Of a stretch of 64,000 nt of DNA, positions 1 through 6,220 are shown piece by piece. Under the pieces are notes generated by a model. The model had not been told where the DNA came from and made no database searches. It saw only the letters and a list, made by a program, of their open reading frames with translations. The DNA is from Pseudomonadota bacterium (GTDB lineage: Bacteria > Desulfobacterota > Desulfovibrionia > Desulfovibrionales > Desulfovibrionaceae): the NCBI GenBank assembly GCA_018816865.1, contig JAHIUW010000018.1, forward strand, positions 26,134 to 90,133, written 5' to 3'. The position numbers and the translations under genes were made by a program. The stretch's first letter is position 1, and every line of letters begins with the position of its first letter.

Positions 1-35
1 CGGCCCCGGCCACAAGATTGCCCACGTCCTTCCAA

Positions 36-218
36 TCAGCCACGTTGCTCCCCCCGGTACCTTTCGCGTCGAGTCCTCTCCTCCCGCGGCGACATCAGCC
101 GTTCCCAGGTCCGGAAGACATGGCCGCAGCTGGCGCAGACCCGGATACGGTGCGTATCACCCGCCCGCTGCAACGTCCTGACGACCCTGGTGCAGGCCGC
201 ACATCGCACACATTGCAT
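36..218 (-). CDS. Small zinc-ribbon protein, phage-like
   Basis: This is a 60-residue protein with two CxxC pairs (CVRCAAC near the N-terminus and CASC near residue 29) spaced as in a single zinc ribbon, followed by a basic Arg-rich tail. A GGAGG ribosome site sits 6 nt before the ATG at 218, which supports it as a real gene. It is the third gene of a minus-strand run (1123 to 36) with short gaps. Small one-finger proteins of this kind (Ogr/Com type) are common phage regulators, but I cannot assign the family. Its role is unknown. Confidence 0.55.
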   Translation of the reverse strand: MQCVRCAACTRVVRTLQRAGDTHRIRVCASCGHVFRTWERLMSPREERTRRERYRGEQRG

Positions 219-236
219 GAATTCCTCCCCAGCGGA

Positions 237-659
237 TCAGTAACGTTCGAAAATCGTCAGATGAAAGACATCCAGACCGCTCAAACCGTCCATGAACAGC
301 TTGAAGGCCGCTTTGCTGTTGAGCACAGCCCGCTCGGTTTTCTCATTTTTTGGAATGGCCCCGTAAGAGGTCCCCAGCAGGATGCAGCCATGGGTGTCCT
401 CCACGGTGTTGCCCGAATGGAACAGCACCTGGGTCCGGCCGGGGACGTCAATCACCTGAAACGTGTCCCCGAACCTTGGGGAATCGACCCGCGAGCAGAG
501 GTACTGCTGGGCCGGGATGCTCGACACGTTCTGCTGATTGAGCCTGTCGGGCGGCTCCAGGGTGACGCACAGCACCTCCTTGTTCACACGCAGCACGCCA
601 AATGAACCCTCTTGCGCCTCCTCCAGCCGAATCAATTCGACAATGGGCATGGTTCGCAT
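237..659 (-). CDS. DUF5675-like protein, phage-associated
   Basis: This 140-residue protein starts at the ATG at 659, which has a GGAGG site 5-6 nt upstream; a longer frame exists but lacks a ribosome site. The sequence VCVTLEPPDR, then GRTQVLFHSGN and THGCILLGTSYG, resembles the DUF5675 family, small beta-rich proteins found in phages and near lysis or peptidoglycan genes. The conserved His-Ser-Gly-Asn and Gly-Cys motifs recall catalytic sites of cell-wall enzymes, but no activity can be claimed. It lies 15 nt after the upstream gene and 18 nt before the next, so the three are probably cotranscribed. Confidence 0.6.
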   Translation of the reverse strand: MRTMPIVELIRLEEAQEGSFGVLRVNKEVLCVTLEPPDRLNQQNVSSIPAQQYLCSRVDSPRFGDTFQVIDVPGRTQVLFHSGNTVEDTHGCILLGTSYGAIPKNEKTERAVLNSKAAFKLFMDGLSGLDVFHLTIFERY

Positions 660-673
660 CGCTTCCTCCCGCG

Positions 674-1123
674 TCAGAATCCAAGGACCGGGTCTGCCCC
701 GCGGGCGTCGCCGCCGATCCGAGACCGCTCCCAGGGACACCCCCTGGACAGCGTATTCAACAGGGCCAGAAGGGTCTCACCCTCGGCCTCTTGCAACATC
801 GTTCCAAGGGGGTCGCTCAGGCGGGCACGCTGCTCCAGAAGCCGATTCTGCGCCGCAGCACACCGACGGGCCTGATCCTGCCAAGCCACAGCAGGATCTC
901 CCTCGATGCCAAAGGCCTTGAAGATCTCCGCCGCTGCAAGCCACGTCTCGCGTCCGTCGCAGCCCAAGTGATACCCCCAGGAACCCCGAGGGCCTGCCTC
1001 GGGGACAAGGAACCGCCCCTGGCCATCGTCCTCCCTGCGCCGCACAGATCCCGCCGAATTCATCTCGAAATTGATACGAAACCCCCGAAGGTTCACCGGC
1101 ACCCAGACCTCACCCCTATCCAT
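674..1123 (-). CDS. Hypothetical protein, first gene of operator-controlled operon
   Basis: I do not recognise this 149-residue protein. The start at 1123 is chosen because GGGAG lies 7 nt upstream; an in-frame start at 1186 would sit inside the promoter and operator. The second half has an Ala/Leu-rich helical stretch. It is the first gene after a near-consensus promoter (1175-1203) that has a 17-bp inverted repeat in its spacer, so it heads the repressed operon that runs off the left edge. Phage or integrative-element origin is inferred from neighbours. Confidence 0.5.
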   Translation of the reverse strand: MDRGEVWVPVNLRGFRINFEMNSAGSVRRREDDGQGRFLVPEAGPRGSWGYHLGCDGRETWLAAAEIFKAFGIEGDPAVAWQDQARRCAAAQNRLLEQRARLSDPLGTMLQEAEGETLLALLNTLSRGCPWERSRIGGDARGADPVLGF

Positions 1124-1174
1124 CGCATCGCTCCCTTGGGGCCGCATGACGGCGGCGTCTCCACTGTGGATCGA

Positions 1175-1203
1175 TATATAGGCCAAAATCGCCTACGTGT
1201 CAA
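1175..1203 (-). promoter_or_regulatory. Minus-strand promoter with operator O1 in the spacer
   Basis: Read on the minus strand, TTGACA (1203-1198), a 17-bp spacer and TATATA (1180-1175) form a near-consensus sigma70 promoter for the 1123-36 operon. The operator TAGGC-N7-GCCTA (1179-1195, minus strand TAGGCGATTTTGGCCTA) fills the spacer, the classic position for a repressor that blocks RNA polymerase. Confidence 0.7.
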
Positions 1204-1221
1204 GCCCCCAAGGCGCTATTT

Positions 1222-1238
1222 TGGGCTAATATCGCCTA
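1222..1238. promoter_or_regulatory. Operator O2
   Basis: TGGGCTAATATCGCCTA is the second copy of the TAGGC-N7-GCCTA inverted repeat. It lies directly upstream of the -35 element of the regulator gene's own promoter. The centre-to-centre distance from O1 is 43 bp, about four helical turns, which would allow cooperative binding on one face. An upstream position would fit autoactivation or repression at a distance. Confidence 0.6.
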
Positions 1239-1266
1239 TTGCCGACCTGGAGGATTTGTCTATAAT
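1239..1266 (+). promoter_or_regulatory. Promoter of the small HTH regulator
   Basis: TTGCCG (1239-1244), a 16-bp spacer and a perfect TATAAT (1261-1266) precede the regulator. The expected start of transcription falls at about 1273, the A of the only usable ATG, because an in-frame TGA at 1270 rules out any earlier start. This predicts a leaderless mRNA. Confidence 0.55.
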
Positions 1267-1272
1267 GAGTGA

Positions 1273-1551
1273 ATGGAAGAAGCACTCACCTTTACGCAAA
1301 ACTATCTGGACGCCATCGAGACGGCCCGCATCAAGCTGGGCCGCAGCCATTCCGACATCGCCCGCGCTGCATTCCCCACCCAGCGCGACCCGGTTGGCAC
1401 CTATCGCAAAGTCCGCAACTCCGGACGCACTCTGAAGCTCGCGGATGCCTATCGCCTGGCCCACGCCGTGCACCAGGATTTCTCCTCCCTGTGCTGGCAG
1501 GTTTCCCAAGCCATGCAGGGCTACTCCCTCAAGACGCCCCCCTCGGAATAA
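1273..1551 (+). CDS. Small Cro/CI-like HTH regulator
   Basis: This 92-residue protein contains a likely helix-turn-helix (GRSHSDIARAAFP followed by TYRKVRNSG, residues about 23-50) and a helical C-terminus. It is divergent from the 1123-36 operon, and three copies of one operator lie on the surrounding promoters, so it is the obvious candidate for the DNA-binding protein that recognises them. The family match is by pattern only. The start is fixed by the in-frame TGA at 1270. GGAGG at 1249-1253 is 19 nt away, too far for a normal ribosome site. Confidence 0.55.
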   Translation: MEEALTFTQNYLDAIETARIKLGRSHSDIARAAFPTQRDPVGTYRKVRNSGRTLKLADAYRLAHAVHQDFSSLCWQVSQAMQGYSLKTPPSE

Positions 1552-1670
1552 CGCGCCGGCTCCCCCTCCCCTGGACTGATACGCGACGCAGCAGAATACA
1601 GATCCGTCTATATATAGAGATACAGCACTTCGCCGAGCGCTGCAACAAACATAAACTTATAACGGTATAA

Positions 1671-1699
1671 AAAAGGGGTTCTGGTCTCAACCCCTTCTC
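1671..1699 (-). terminator. Intrinsic terminator hairpin in 1552-1832 gap
   Basis: AAGGGGTT and AACCCCTT pair around an 8-nt loop. On the minus strand the stem is followed by six T residues, and on the plus strand only by a weak CTCTT tract. It closes the regulator transcript at best weakly. Apart from a single half-operator (TAGGC, 1717), I see nothing else in this 280-bp gap. Confidence 0.45.
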
Positions 1700-1832
1700 T
1701 TGCAAGGAAATTCATATAGGCAAATGTTTACAACAGCCCTGTTTTTAAGTAGTAGCAACTATCAGCCATCGTCTTATTCAAGTTACATTTCACAGCACCC
1801 ACTTCCAACAGGTAACCAGCGAGGTCAGATTC

Positions 1833-2105
1833 ATGGACAACGCAATGCCCAGCCCAGCCGTTGAAAAAGATCCGGTTACGGAATTGTACGACGTCGCATC
1901 CGCCTTACGTTTTCTCGAAGACGCATTTGAGGGCCACGACGAGGCAGGAACACAGGTCAGAGCCTCGGGCGCGGCCTACGTGACAGGCTTGGTGGGCAGA
2001 CGGGTCAACGCCATCGCCTGCATCCTGTGGGACCTGGAATCAGACCTTGCCGCAACGGTTCAGATCCCCCCAACACCCAAGGACCGAAGCGAGATTGAGG
2101 AGTGA
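1833..2105 (+). CDS. Small hypothetical protein
   Basis: This 90-residue acidic protein has GAGG 8 nt before the ATG. The body (residues about 15-75) is predicted helical and Ala/Val rich, as in many small phage-borne proteins. I do not recognise the family. It lies between the small regulator and the operator-controlled gene at 2211 and probably belongs to the same element. Confidence 0.45.
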   Translation: MDNAMPSPAVEKDPVTELYDVASALRFLEDAFEGHDEAGTQVRASGAAYVTGLVGRRVNAIACILWDLESDLAATVQIPPTPKDRSEIEE

Positions 2106-2154
2106 CCAGCTTCTCGGATGCCCATCCAAAGGCGGCTCCAGCCTGGATGCACCA

Positions 2155-2183
2155 TTGACAAGCAGGCGATATTTGCCTATATT
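2155..2183 (+). promoter_or_regulatory. Consensus promoter with operator O3 in the spacer
   Basis: TTGACA (2155-2160), exactly 17 bp, then TATATT (2178-2183). The spacer holds operator O3, CAGGCGATATTTGCCTA (2163-2179), the same inverted repeat as at 1179 and 1222. The layout is the same as in the promoter of the 1123 operon, so both should respond to the same repressor. It drives the gene at 2211. Confidence 0.7.
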
Positions 2184-2210
2184 GGTTTGAATTGAATTTA
2201 TAGAGAAGCA

Positions 2211-2546
2211 ATGCCCAAACCAACACTTGCACGCCAAGGAAACATGACAAACGCACGCTGCATGCACAGCAATTGGGATGGTCAGGGGAGACAATGGCGA
2301 TGCGGCCTGGACGGATTCTATTGCGTAGGGGTCCAAGAGCAGGGACGAGGGGATGAGCAATGCCCAGAGACGGTCGGCACCGTTCATCCCTGCCCCGACT
2401 GCCTTGAACTGCCGGGGGACATGTCCGCCTTTCTGAACCGCAGGAGTGAGCCGTCCGGCCCAGTGCTGACATGCGCCGAATGCGGGTACAAGGCCTGCCC
2501 CCGGCAGTGCGCTCTGGACCTGCTTGAGGCCCTGACGGCCAACTGA
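2211..2546 (+). CDS. Cysteine-rich small protein, putative zinc-binding
   Basis: This 111-residue protein has several Cys pairs: CGLDGFYC, CPDC, and CAECGYKACPRQC near the C-terminus, suggesting one or two zinc sites. It does not match a family I know. A second possible start at 2244 has AAGGA close upstream. The first start is kept because it lies about 20 nt after the predicted transcription start. It is the only gene behind the consensus promoter with operator O3, so strong conditional expression is expected. Confidence 0.5.
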   Translation: MPKPTLARQGNMTNARCMHSNWDGQGRQWRCGLDGFYCVGVQEQGRGDEQCPETVGTVHPCPDCLELPGDMSAFLNRRSEPSGPVLTCAECGYKACPRQCALDLLEALTAN

Positions 2547-2570
2547 ACCACCGAGGGACACAACAAGGAA

Positions 2571-2602
2571 AAGGGCTTACAGCAACTGCTGCAAGCCCTT
2601 TT
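2571..2602. terminator. Bidirectional terminator between accessory gene and tRNA
   Basis: AAGGGCTT and CAGCA pair with TGCTG and AAGCCCTT around a 3-nt loop, giving about 13 pairs with one mismatch. T tracts follow on both strands. It ends the gene at 2211 on the plus strand and the tRNA on the minus strand. Confidence 0.75.
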
Positions 2603-2609
2603 GAAATCA

Positions 2610-2699
2610 TGGCGGAGAGGGAGAGATTTGAACTCTCGATACCCGTAAAGGTATACGCCCTTAGCAGGGGCGCGCCTTCAGCCGCTCGGCCACCTCTCC
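2610..2699 (-). tRNA. tRNA-Ser(GCT)
   Basis: On the minus strand a 7-bp acceptor stem (GGAGAGG with CCTCTCC), a D arm with GGCCGAGCGG, an anticodon loop CTGCTAA (anticodon GCT at 2665-2663), a long variable arm typical of tRNA-Ser and a TTCAAATC T loop are all visible, with an encoded CCA end. Serine tRNAs are frequent integration sites, and the accessory genes at 36-2546 lie on its 3' side. Confidence 0.95.
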
Positions 2700-2959
2700 A
2701 AGGGGTCGTCAATCAAGGCCGCCGAAGGCCATGACGATCCAAACACTAAACAGCCCGCCTGAGATACCGGCGCAAACGGGAGATACTGAATACGAGTTGG
2801 GGCTCAAGTTTGTCAAGACAATTCAGAGAAACCGGCACGCAGCAACCAACCCCACCATCGACAACCCAAATACCTGGAATTGATAACACTATATCATCCT
2901 GGCCGCCGCTTTACAACACACCTGCTTTCCCTATAAGAAAGAGCGCTCAAGGAGTTGCC

Positions 2960-3979
2960 GTGGAGTGTTCCCGTTGCGGTCATGATCTCATGCTGGGCCT
3001 GGTGCCCAAAGGACTCGGCAGGATCCTGCCGCTGACCTCCTACACCTGTGTCCGCTGCGGCAAGGTCAACAGGCGGCTGTCCGGCATCTTGGCTGCGTAC
3101 AGCCCACAAATGCTGCTGACCCCGCTGCTGATCATCGTCATGGTTGTCACGGTCTGGTTCCTGCTGTTCGCGCCGCAAACCCCCCAGGGCAACTCCGTGC
3201 GCCAGGAAATCGTCACCGTGGTCGAACAGCCCGCATCGCAAGTCCCGCAGGATGCCCCGACCGAATCGCTCCCGAGACATGATACTCCCGCAAACTCCGC
3301 GTTCCAGGCCGCACCTGACGGGCAGTCAACGCCGGGCACCACGCCCCAACCCCTTCCCGACGAAACACAGGGGACCCCGCAAAACGACGGGGTTGAGCAG
3401 CCCCGCACAGCGATTCCCGTAAGCGCTGAAAGGCCCACAACCCAGGACGAAACGGATAGTCTTCCAAGCCCCGGGGCCTCGCCCTCGCCCCAGGCCGAAG
3501 GACAAGATCCAGCCGCAGCGTCAGAAGCACAGGCCCAGAAAACGCCCACACCAGCGCCCCCAAGCCGAGGCAAGTCCGCATTGGAAGAAGTGGTGGTCCC
3601 AGCACCGCCCAAGGCCAAACGACCCACTGTCGTCGCCAGCGCAAAGAAGGGCAAGGACTCCGGCTGGAGCAACGCCACATTGCTCGGCCTGCATTCCGGC
3701 ATCTGGAATGACGCCCTGGTCCTGAGCCTTGACGTCAAGGGGTTGGCCGGGGAACCCACCGGATTCCAGCTGTCCTCCCCCCCCAGGTATGTGGTGGACG
3801 TGCCCGGAAACTGGACCTATGCGGGTGAGAAGCAGATCAGCGTAGCCAAAGGTAGCGTAAGCACGGTGCGCCTGGGCATCCATCAAGACAAACTGCGCAT
3901 CGTGCTGGACCTGGATCACGAGCCAAAGCAGGCCTCTGCCCGCCGCACCCCGGACGGTCTGACCATCACCATCCGCTAA
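2960..3979 (+). CDS. Zinc-ribbon, membrane-anchored AMIN-domain protein
   Basis: This is a 339-residue protein read from GTG at 2960, chosen because AAGGAG lies 5 nt upstream; a longer frame is AT-rich and lacks a ribosome site. From N to C: CSRC (residues 3-6) and CVRC (30-33) form a zinc ribbon; a single membrane helix spans about 48-68; a long Pro/Gln/Thr linker runs to about 235; and an AMIN-like domain (WNDALVLSLDVKG, YVVDVPGNW, VRLGIHQDKLRIVLDL) ends the protein. AMIN domains bind peptidoglycan or outer-membrane pores in the periplasm. The cytoplasmic zinc ribbon joined to a periplasmic AMIN domain suggests an envelope localisation factor. The exact role is unknown. Confidence 0.7.
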   Translation: MECSRCGHDLMLGLVPKGLGRILPLTSYTCVRCGKVNRRLSGILAAYSPQMLLTPLLIIVMVVTVWFLLFAPQTPQGNSVRQEIVTVVEQPASQVPQDAPTESLPRHDTPANSAFQAAPDGQSTPGTTPQPLPDETQGTPQNDGVEQPRTAIPVSAERPTTQDETDSLPSPGASPSPQAEGQDPAAASEAQAQKTPTPAPPSRGKSALEEVVVPAPPKAKRPTVVASAKKGKDSGWSNATLLGLHSGIWNDALVLSLDVKGLAGEPTGFQLSSPPRYVVDVPGNWTYAGEKQISVAKGSVSTVRLGIHQDKLRIVLDLDHEPKQASARRTPDGLTITIR

Positions 3980-4048
3980 GGCAACCCCTCGTCCGCGCGG
4001 CAGCCCATCGCCGACTCACCATTCCCGACCCTATTCTTTCCCGGACCT

Positions 4049-4684
4049 TCAATCCAGCAGGCTGGAGCCTCCCGCAGGACCTTGCACCGCGTCAGACAAA
4101 TCAGACGGCTCGTGAAACAGACCGGAGGTCAAGACCGTAAACCAGGTCAGCCAGGCCTGGCGAGGTGTGAATTCGCTATTCCGAAAGGTCTCCGGCACCA
4201 TGAAGTTTTGCACCACGCATTCCATGATCCCGGCCACGATCTGCGGATGGATGCCTGGACGGACCTCGCCGCGCTGCACACCGCGAGTGATCGCCAGGGC
4301 GAATTGCCCCAGCACCCGGATCCGCAGCCTGTCGAACTCCTCCCAGATATCGGGAAAGCAGAGCCGCACGTCGGACAGGAAGACCAGCGAAACCTCGAGC
4401 ATCATCTCGCCCAGGCAGCGGTATCCTGCAATAAACGATTCCTGGGCAGTACGCCCGTGAACCACGGCTTCCAGGACATTTTCCAGGTGCCGTGAATACC
4501 TCTTCAGCACCAGCTCGCGCACCAGTTCCTTCTTGCTCGGAAAATAGCGATACAAGGTCTTCTTGCTGATACGCAAAGCGCCCGAAATCTCGTCCATGGT
4601 CACCCGGCGCACCCCGAACTGCCGAAAGCTGCCATAGGCCGCCTCCAGAATCCGCTCGCGCACCTCCTGCGATAACGCTGCCAT
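4049..4684 (-). CDS. TetR/AcrR family transcriptional regulator
   Basis: This 211-residue protein has the standard TetR N-terminal HTH (VTMDEISGALRISKKTLYRY, about residues 28-47) followed by PSKKELV, and a helical ligand domain with no clear specificity. Its start is immediately preceded by a 15-bp inverted repeat (4697-4711), a good candidate for its own operator. No efflux or oxidoreductase partner lies next to it; the neighbours are an AMIN protein and a cyclophilin, so the target is unclear. Confidence 0.85.
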   Translation of the reverse strand: MAALSQEVRERILEAAYGSFRQFGVRRVTMDEISGALRISKKTLYRYFPSKKELVRELVLKRYSRHLENVLEAVVHGRTAQESFIAGYRCLGEMMLEVSLVFLSDVRLCFPDIWEEFDRLRIRVLGQFALAITRGVQRGEVRPGIHPQIVAGIMECVVQNFMVPETFRNSEFTPRQAWLTWFTVLTSGLFHEPSDLSDAVQGPAGGSSLLD

Positions 4685-4696
4685 TCATTACTCCAG

Positions 4697-4711
4697 AAAC
4701 CAGTTTGGTTT
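4697..4711. promoter_or_regulatory. Inverted repeat upstream of tetR-type gene
   Basis: AAACCAGTTTGGTTT is a perfect 6-3-6 inverted repeat 13 bp upstream of the ATG at 4684. It is shorter than many TetR operators but well placed for autorepression. Confidence 0.4.
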
Positions 4712-4770
4712 TTGCAGTTTCCTAGCGTGGCGCATCTCTCGGGTCAATGCCACCCCCAAGGAACCGCACC

Positions 4771-4800
4771 AAAAAGCCCCAGGACCAAGGTCCCGGGGCT
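4771..4800 (-). terminator. Intrinsic terminator of the cyclophilin gene
   Basis: On the minus strand AGCCCCGGGACC pairs with GGTCCTGGGGCT around a TT loop (one mismatch) and is followed by TTTTTGG. It lies about 100 bp beyond the stop of the gene at 4902. A 14-bp perfect palindrome (4873-4886) sits between them. Confidence 0.75.
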
Positions 4801-4901
4801 GATGCTCGCCCTTGCTGGCAGCAACTCCATAGAGAAATTCCAAACTCCCAAAAAAGCAGTCCATTGACGTAACCCTGCCGGCAGGGACCGTCTCTCGCCT
4901 G

Positions 4902-5477
4902 CTAGGACTGGTGGCGGTAGGCCTTCTTGATGACCACGGGGACCAGGGGCACATCACCCATGCCGCCCTGGCGACCGGTTTTAACCTTGGCAATTTTGTC
5001 CACCACGTCCATGCCCCGAATCACTCGCCCAAAAACGGCATAACCCCAACCCTGCTCGGTCTTGGACTTGTAATCCAGAAAGGCGTTGTCCGCGTGGTTG
5101 ATGAAGAACTGACAGCTGGCGCTCTGGGGATCGCTGGTGCGCGCCATGGCGATGGTCCCCCGCTTGTTGTCCAAGCCATTGTTGGCCTCGTTCATGATCG
5201 GATTCCCGGCTGGTTTCTGCATCATGGTCATGTCAAAACCACCACCCTGAACCATGAAGCCATCAATGACCCGATGGAAGATGGTGCCGTTATAAAACCC
5301 GGAGTCCACGTATTTGAGGAAGTTGGCCACGGTCACTGGGGCCTTGTCCTCCTCCAGCAGGACCATCACGGAACCCTCGCTGGTCTCCAGAACCACCACG
5401 GGATTGGCGGCGAACGCCCCTGTTGCGAACAGGCCCAGCAGCATCGCCGCCAGCGCCATCATGCGCCCTATCTTCAT
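4902..5477 (-). CDS. Periplasmic cyclophilin-type peptidyl-prolyl isomerase
   Basis: The 191-residue protein starts at ATG 5477 with AGGAGG 7 nt upstream. An N-terminal signal peptide ([20 protein letters not shown], cleavage after AFA) is followed by a complete cyclophilin domain with [15 protein letters not shown], the catalytic Arg, and [10 protein letters not shown]. It isomerises prolyl bonds in exported proteins. Length and motifs match bacterial PpiA-like enzymes. It is monocistronic with its own terminator. Confidence 0.9.
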   Translation of the reverse strand: MKIGRMMALAAMLLGLFATGAFAANPVVVLETSEGSVMVLLEEDKAPVTVANFLKYVDSGFYNGTIFHRVIDGFMVQGGGFDMTMMQKPAGNPIMNEANNGLDNKRGTIAMARTSDPQSASCQFFINHADNAFLDYKSKTEQGWGYAVFGRVIRGMDVVDKIAKVKTGRQGGMGDVPLVPVVIKKAYRHQS

Positions 5478-5665
5478 CTGTAGCCTCCTTGGACTGTTTG
5501 ATTTCGCACATGAATAAAAGAGCCGAACAGGGAAGTCAAAGCCTCTGCCGGAATAGTGCATCATAAAAGTTGATAGTTAATTCCACTTACGATTGATAAT
5601 CCGAATCGTTTTCCAGACATTCCTGCAGCCACCAAGCACGGCCCCCCTTGGCTCCACGGCAAAAG

Positions 5666-5683
5666 GTCATGAAATATCATGAC
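5666..5683. promoter_or_regulatory. 18-bp perfect palindrome, putative operator
   Basis: GTCATGAAATATCATGAC is a perfect 7-4-7 inverted repeat in the AT-rich gap between the divergent cyclophilin and 5928 genes. It has the size and symmetry of a dimeric regulator site. The spacing resembles CRP/FNR-family sites but the half-site does not match one I know. Confidence 0.4.
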
Positions 5684-5733
5684 ATAAATCTAAAATATCA
5701 ATACTTTTGCTTTTTCAGATTTGAACTTTCTAT

Positions 5734-5762
5734 TTGTCGCCGGGTTCGACTCGCTCTATAGT
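5734..5762 (+). promoter_or_regulatory. Putative promoter upstream of the 5928 gene
   Basis: TTGTCG, 17 bp, TATAGT. The predicted transcript starts near 5769 and has a leader of about 160 nt before the ATG at 5928. The leader contains a 10-bp inverted repeat, TTTTCCACAG (5779-5788) with CTGTGGAAAA (5800-5809). Confidence 0.45.
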
Positions 5763-5927
5763 GCAATCAGATTAAGAATTTTCCACAGGATGTGGATGGC
5801 TGTGGAAAAAATGTTTTGGATGTTGGGGAACTCCAAGACACGGTATTGAAACGGAGGATGCTTGCCTTGGGGAAGGCAGCGCATTCGAGACGGCCAAAAA
5901 GTCCGTCCAACCACCAGGCAGGAGACC

Positions 5928-6140
5928 ATGTTCGCCATGGACAATATCATCCAGAGACACGCCCTTGAGATGAAGGCTCTGAGACGCTCCCTGAGCAACT
6001 CCAAAAAACAACTGCATGAGCAACGCATGCGAAGTGACCAGGCCGTGGCAGAATTAAAACGCCGCGTTACCGACATTCCGCTAGCCGTGCAGGAACCTAA
6101 GGTTCCGTTCCACGCACGCATTCTATCCTTTATTTTCTAG
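5928..6140 (+). CDS. Small coiled-coil hypothetical protein
   Basis: The 70-residue protein starts at ATG 5928 with GGAG 5 nt upstream. Residues about 8-48 are Lys/Arg/Glu/Gln rich with heptad spacing of Leu, suggesting a short coiled coil; the end is hydrophobic. I know no family for it. It has its own promoter, a long structured leader and a strong terminator at 6156, so it is probably expressed alone. Confidence 0.5.
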   Translation: MFAMDNIIQRHALEMKALRRSLSNSKKQLHEQRMRSDQAVAELKRRVTDIPLAVQEPKVPFHARILSFIF

Positions 6141-6155
6141 CGTTAACGCACCACC

Positions 6156-6190
6156 AAGCGCCGCTTGTTTTTTCAGGCGGCGCTTTTTAT
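6156..6190 (+). terminator. Intrinsic terminator after 5928 gene
   Basis: AAGCGCCGC pairs perfectly with GCGGCGCTT around a 12-nt loop, followed by TTTTTATTT. It ends 31 bp before the start of the next gene. Confidence 0.8.
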
Positions 6191-6220
6191 TTGTCCGACT
6201 TTCCGGTAACAAAGATAAGA

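Noticed and set aside
36..2546. A complete prophage
   Set aside because: No capsid, tail, portal or terminase genes are visible; only small accessory and regulatory genes are present in the window.
5734..5830. Possible replication origin because of DnaA-box-like sites
   Set aside because: Only three imperfect sites, and no dnaA, dnaN or other origin-linked genes are near.
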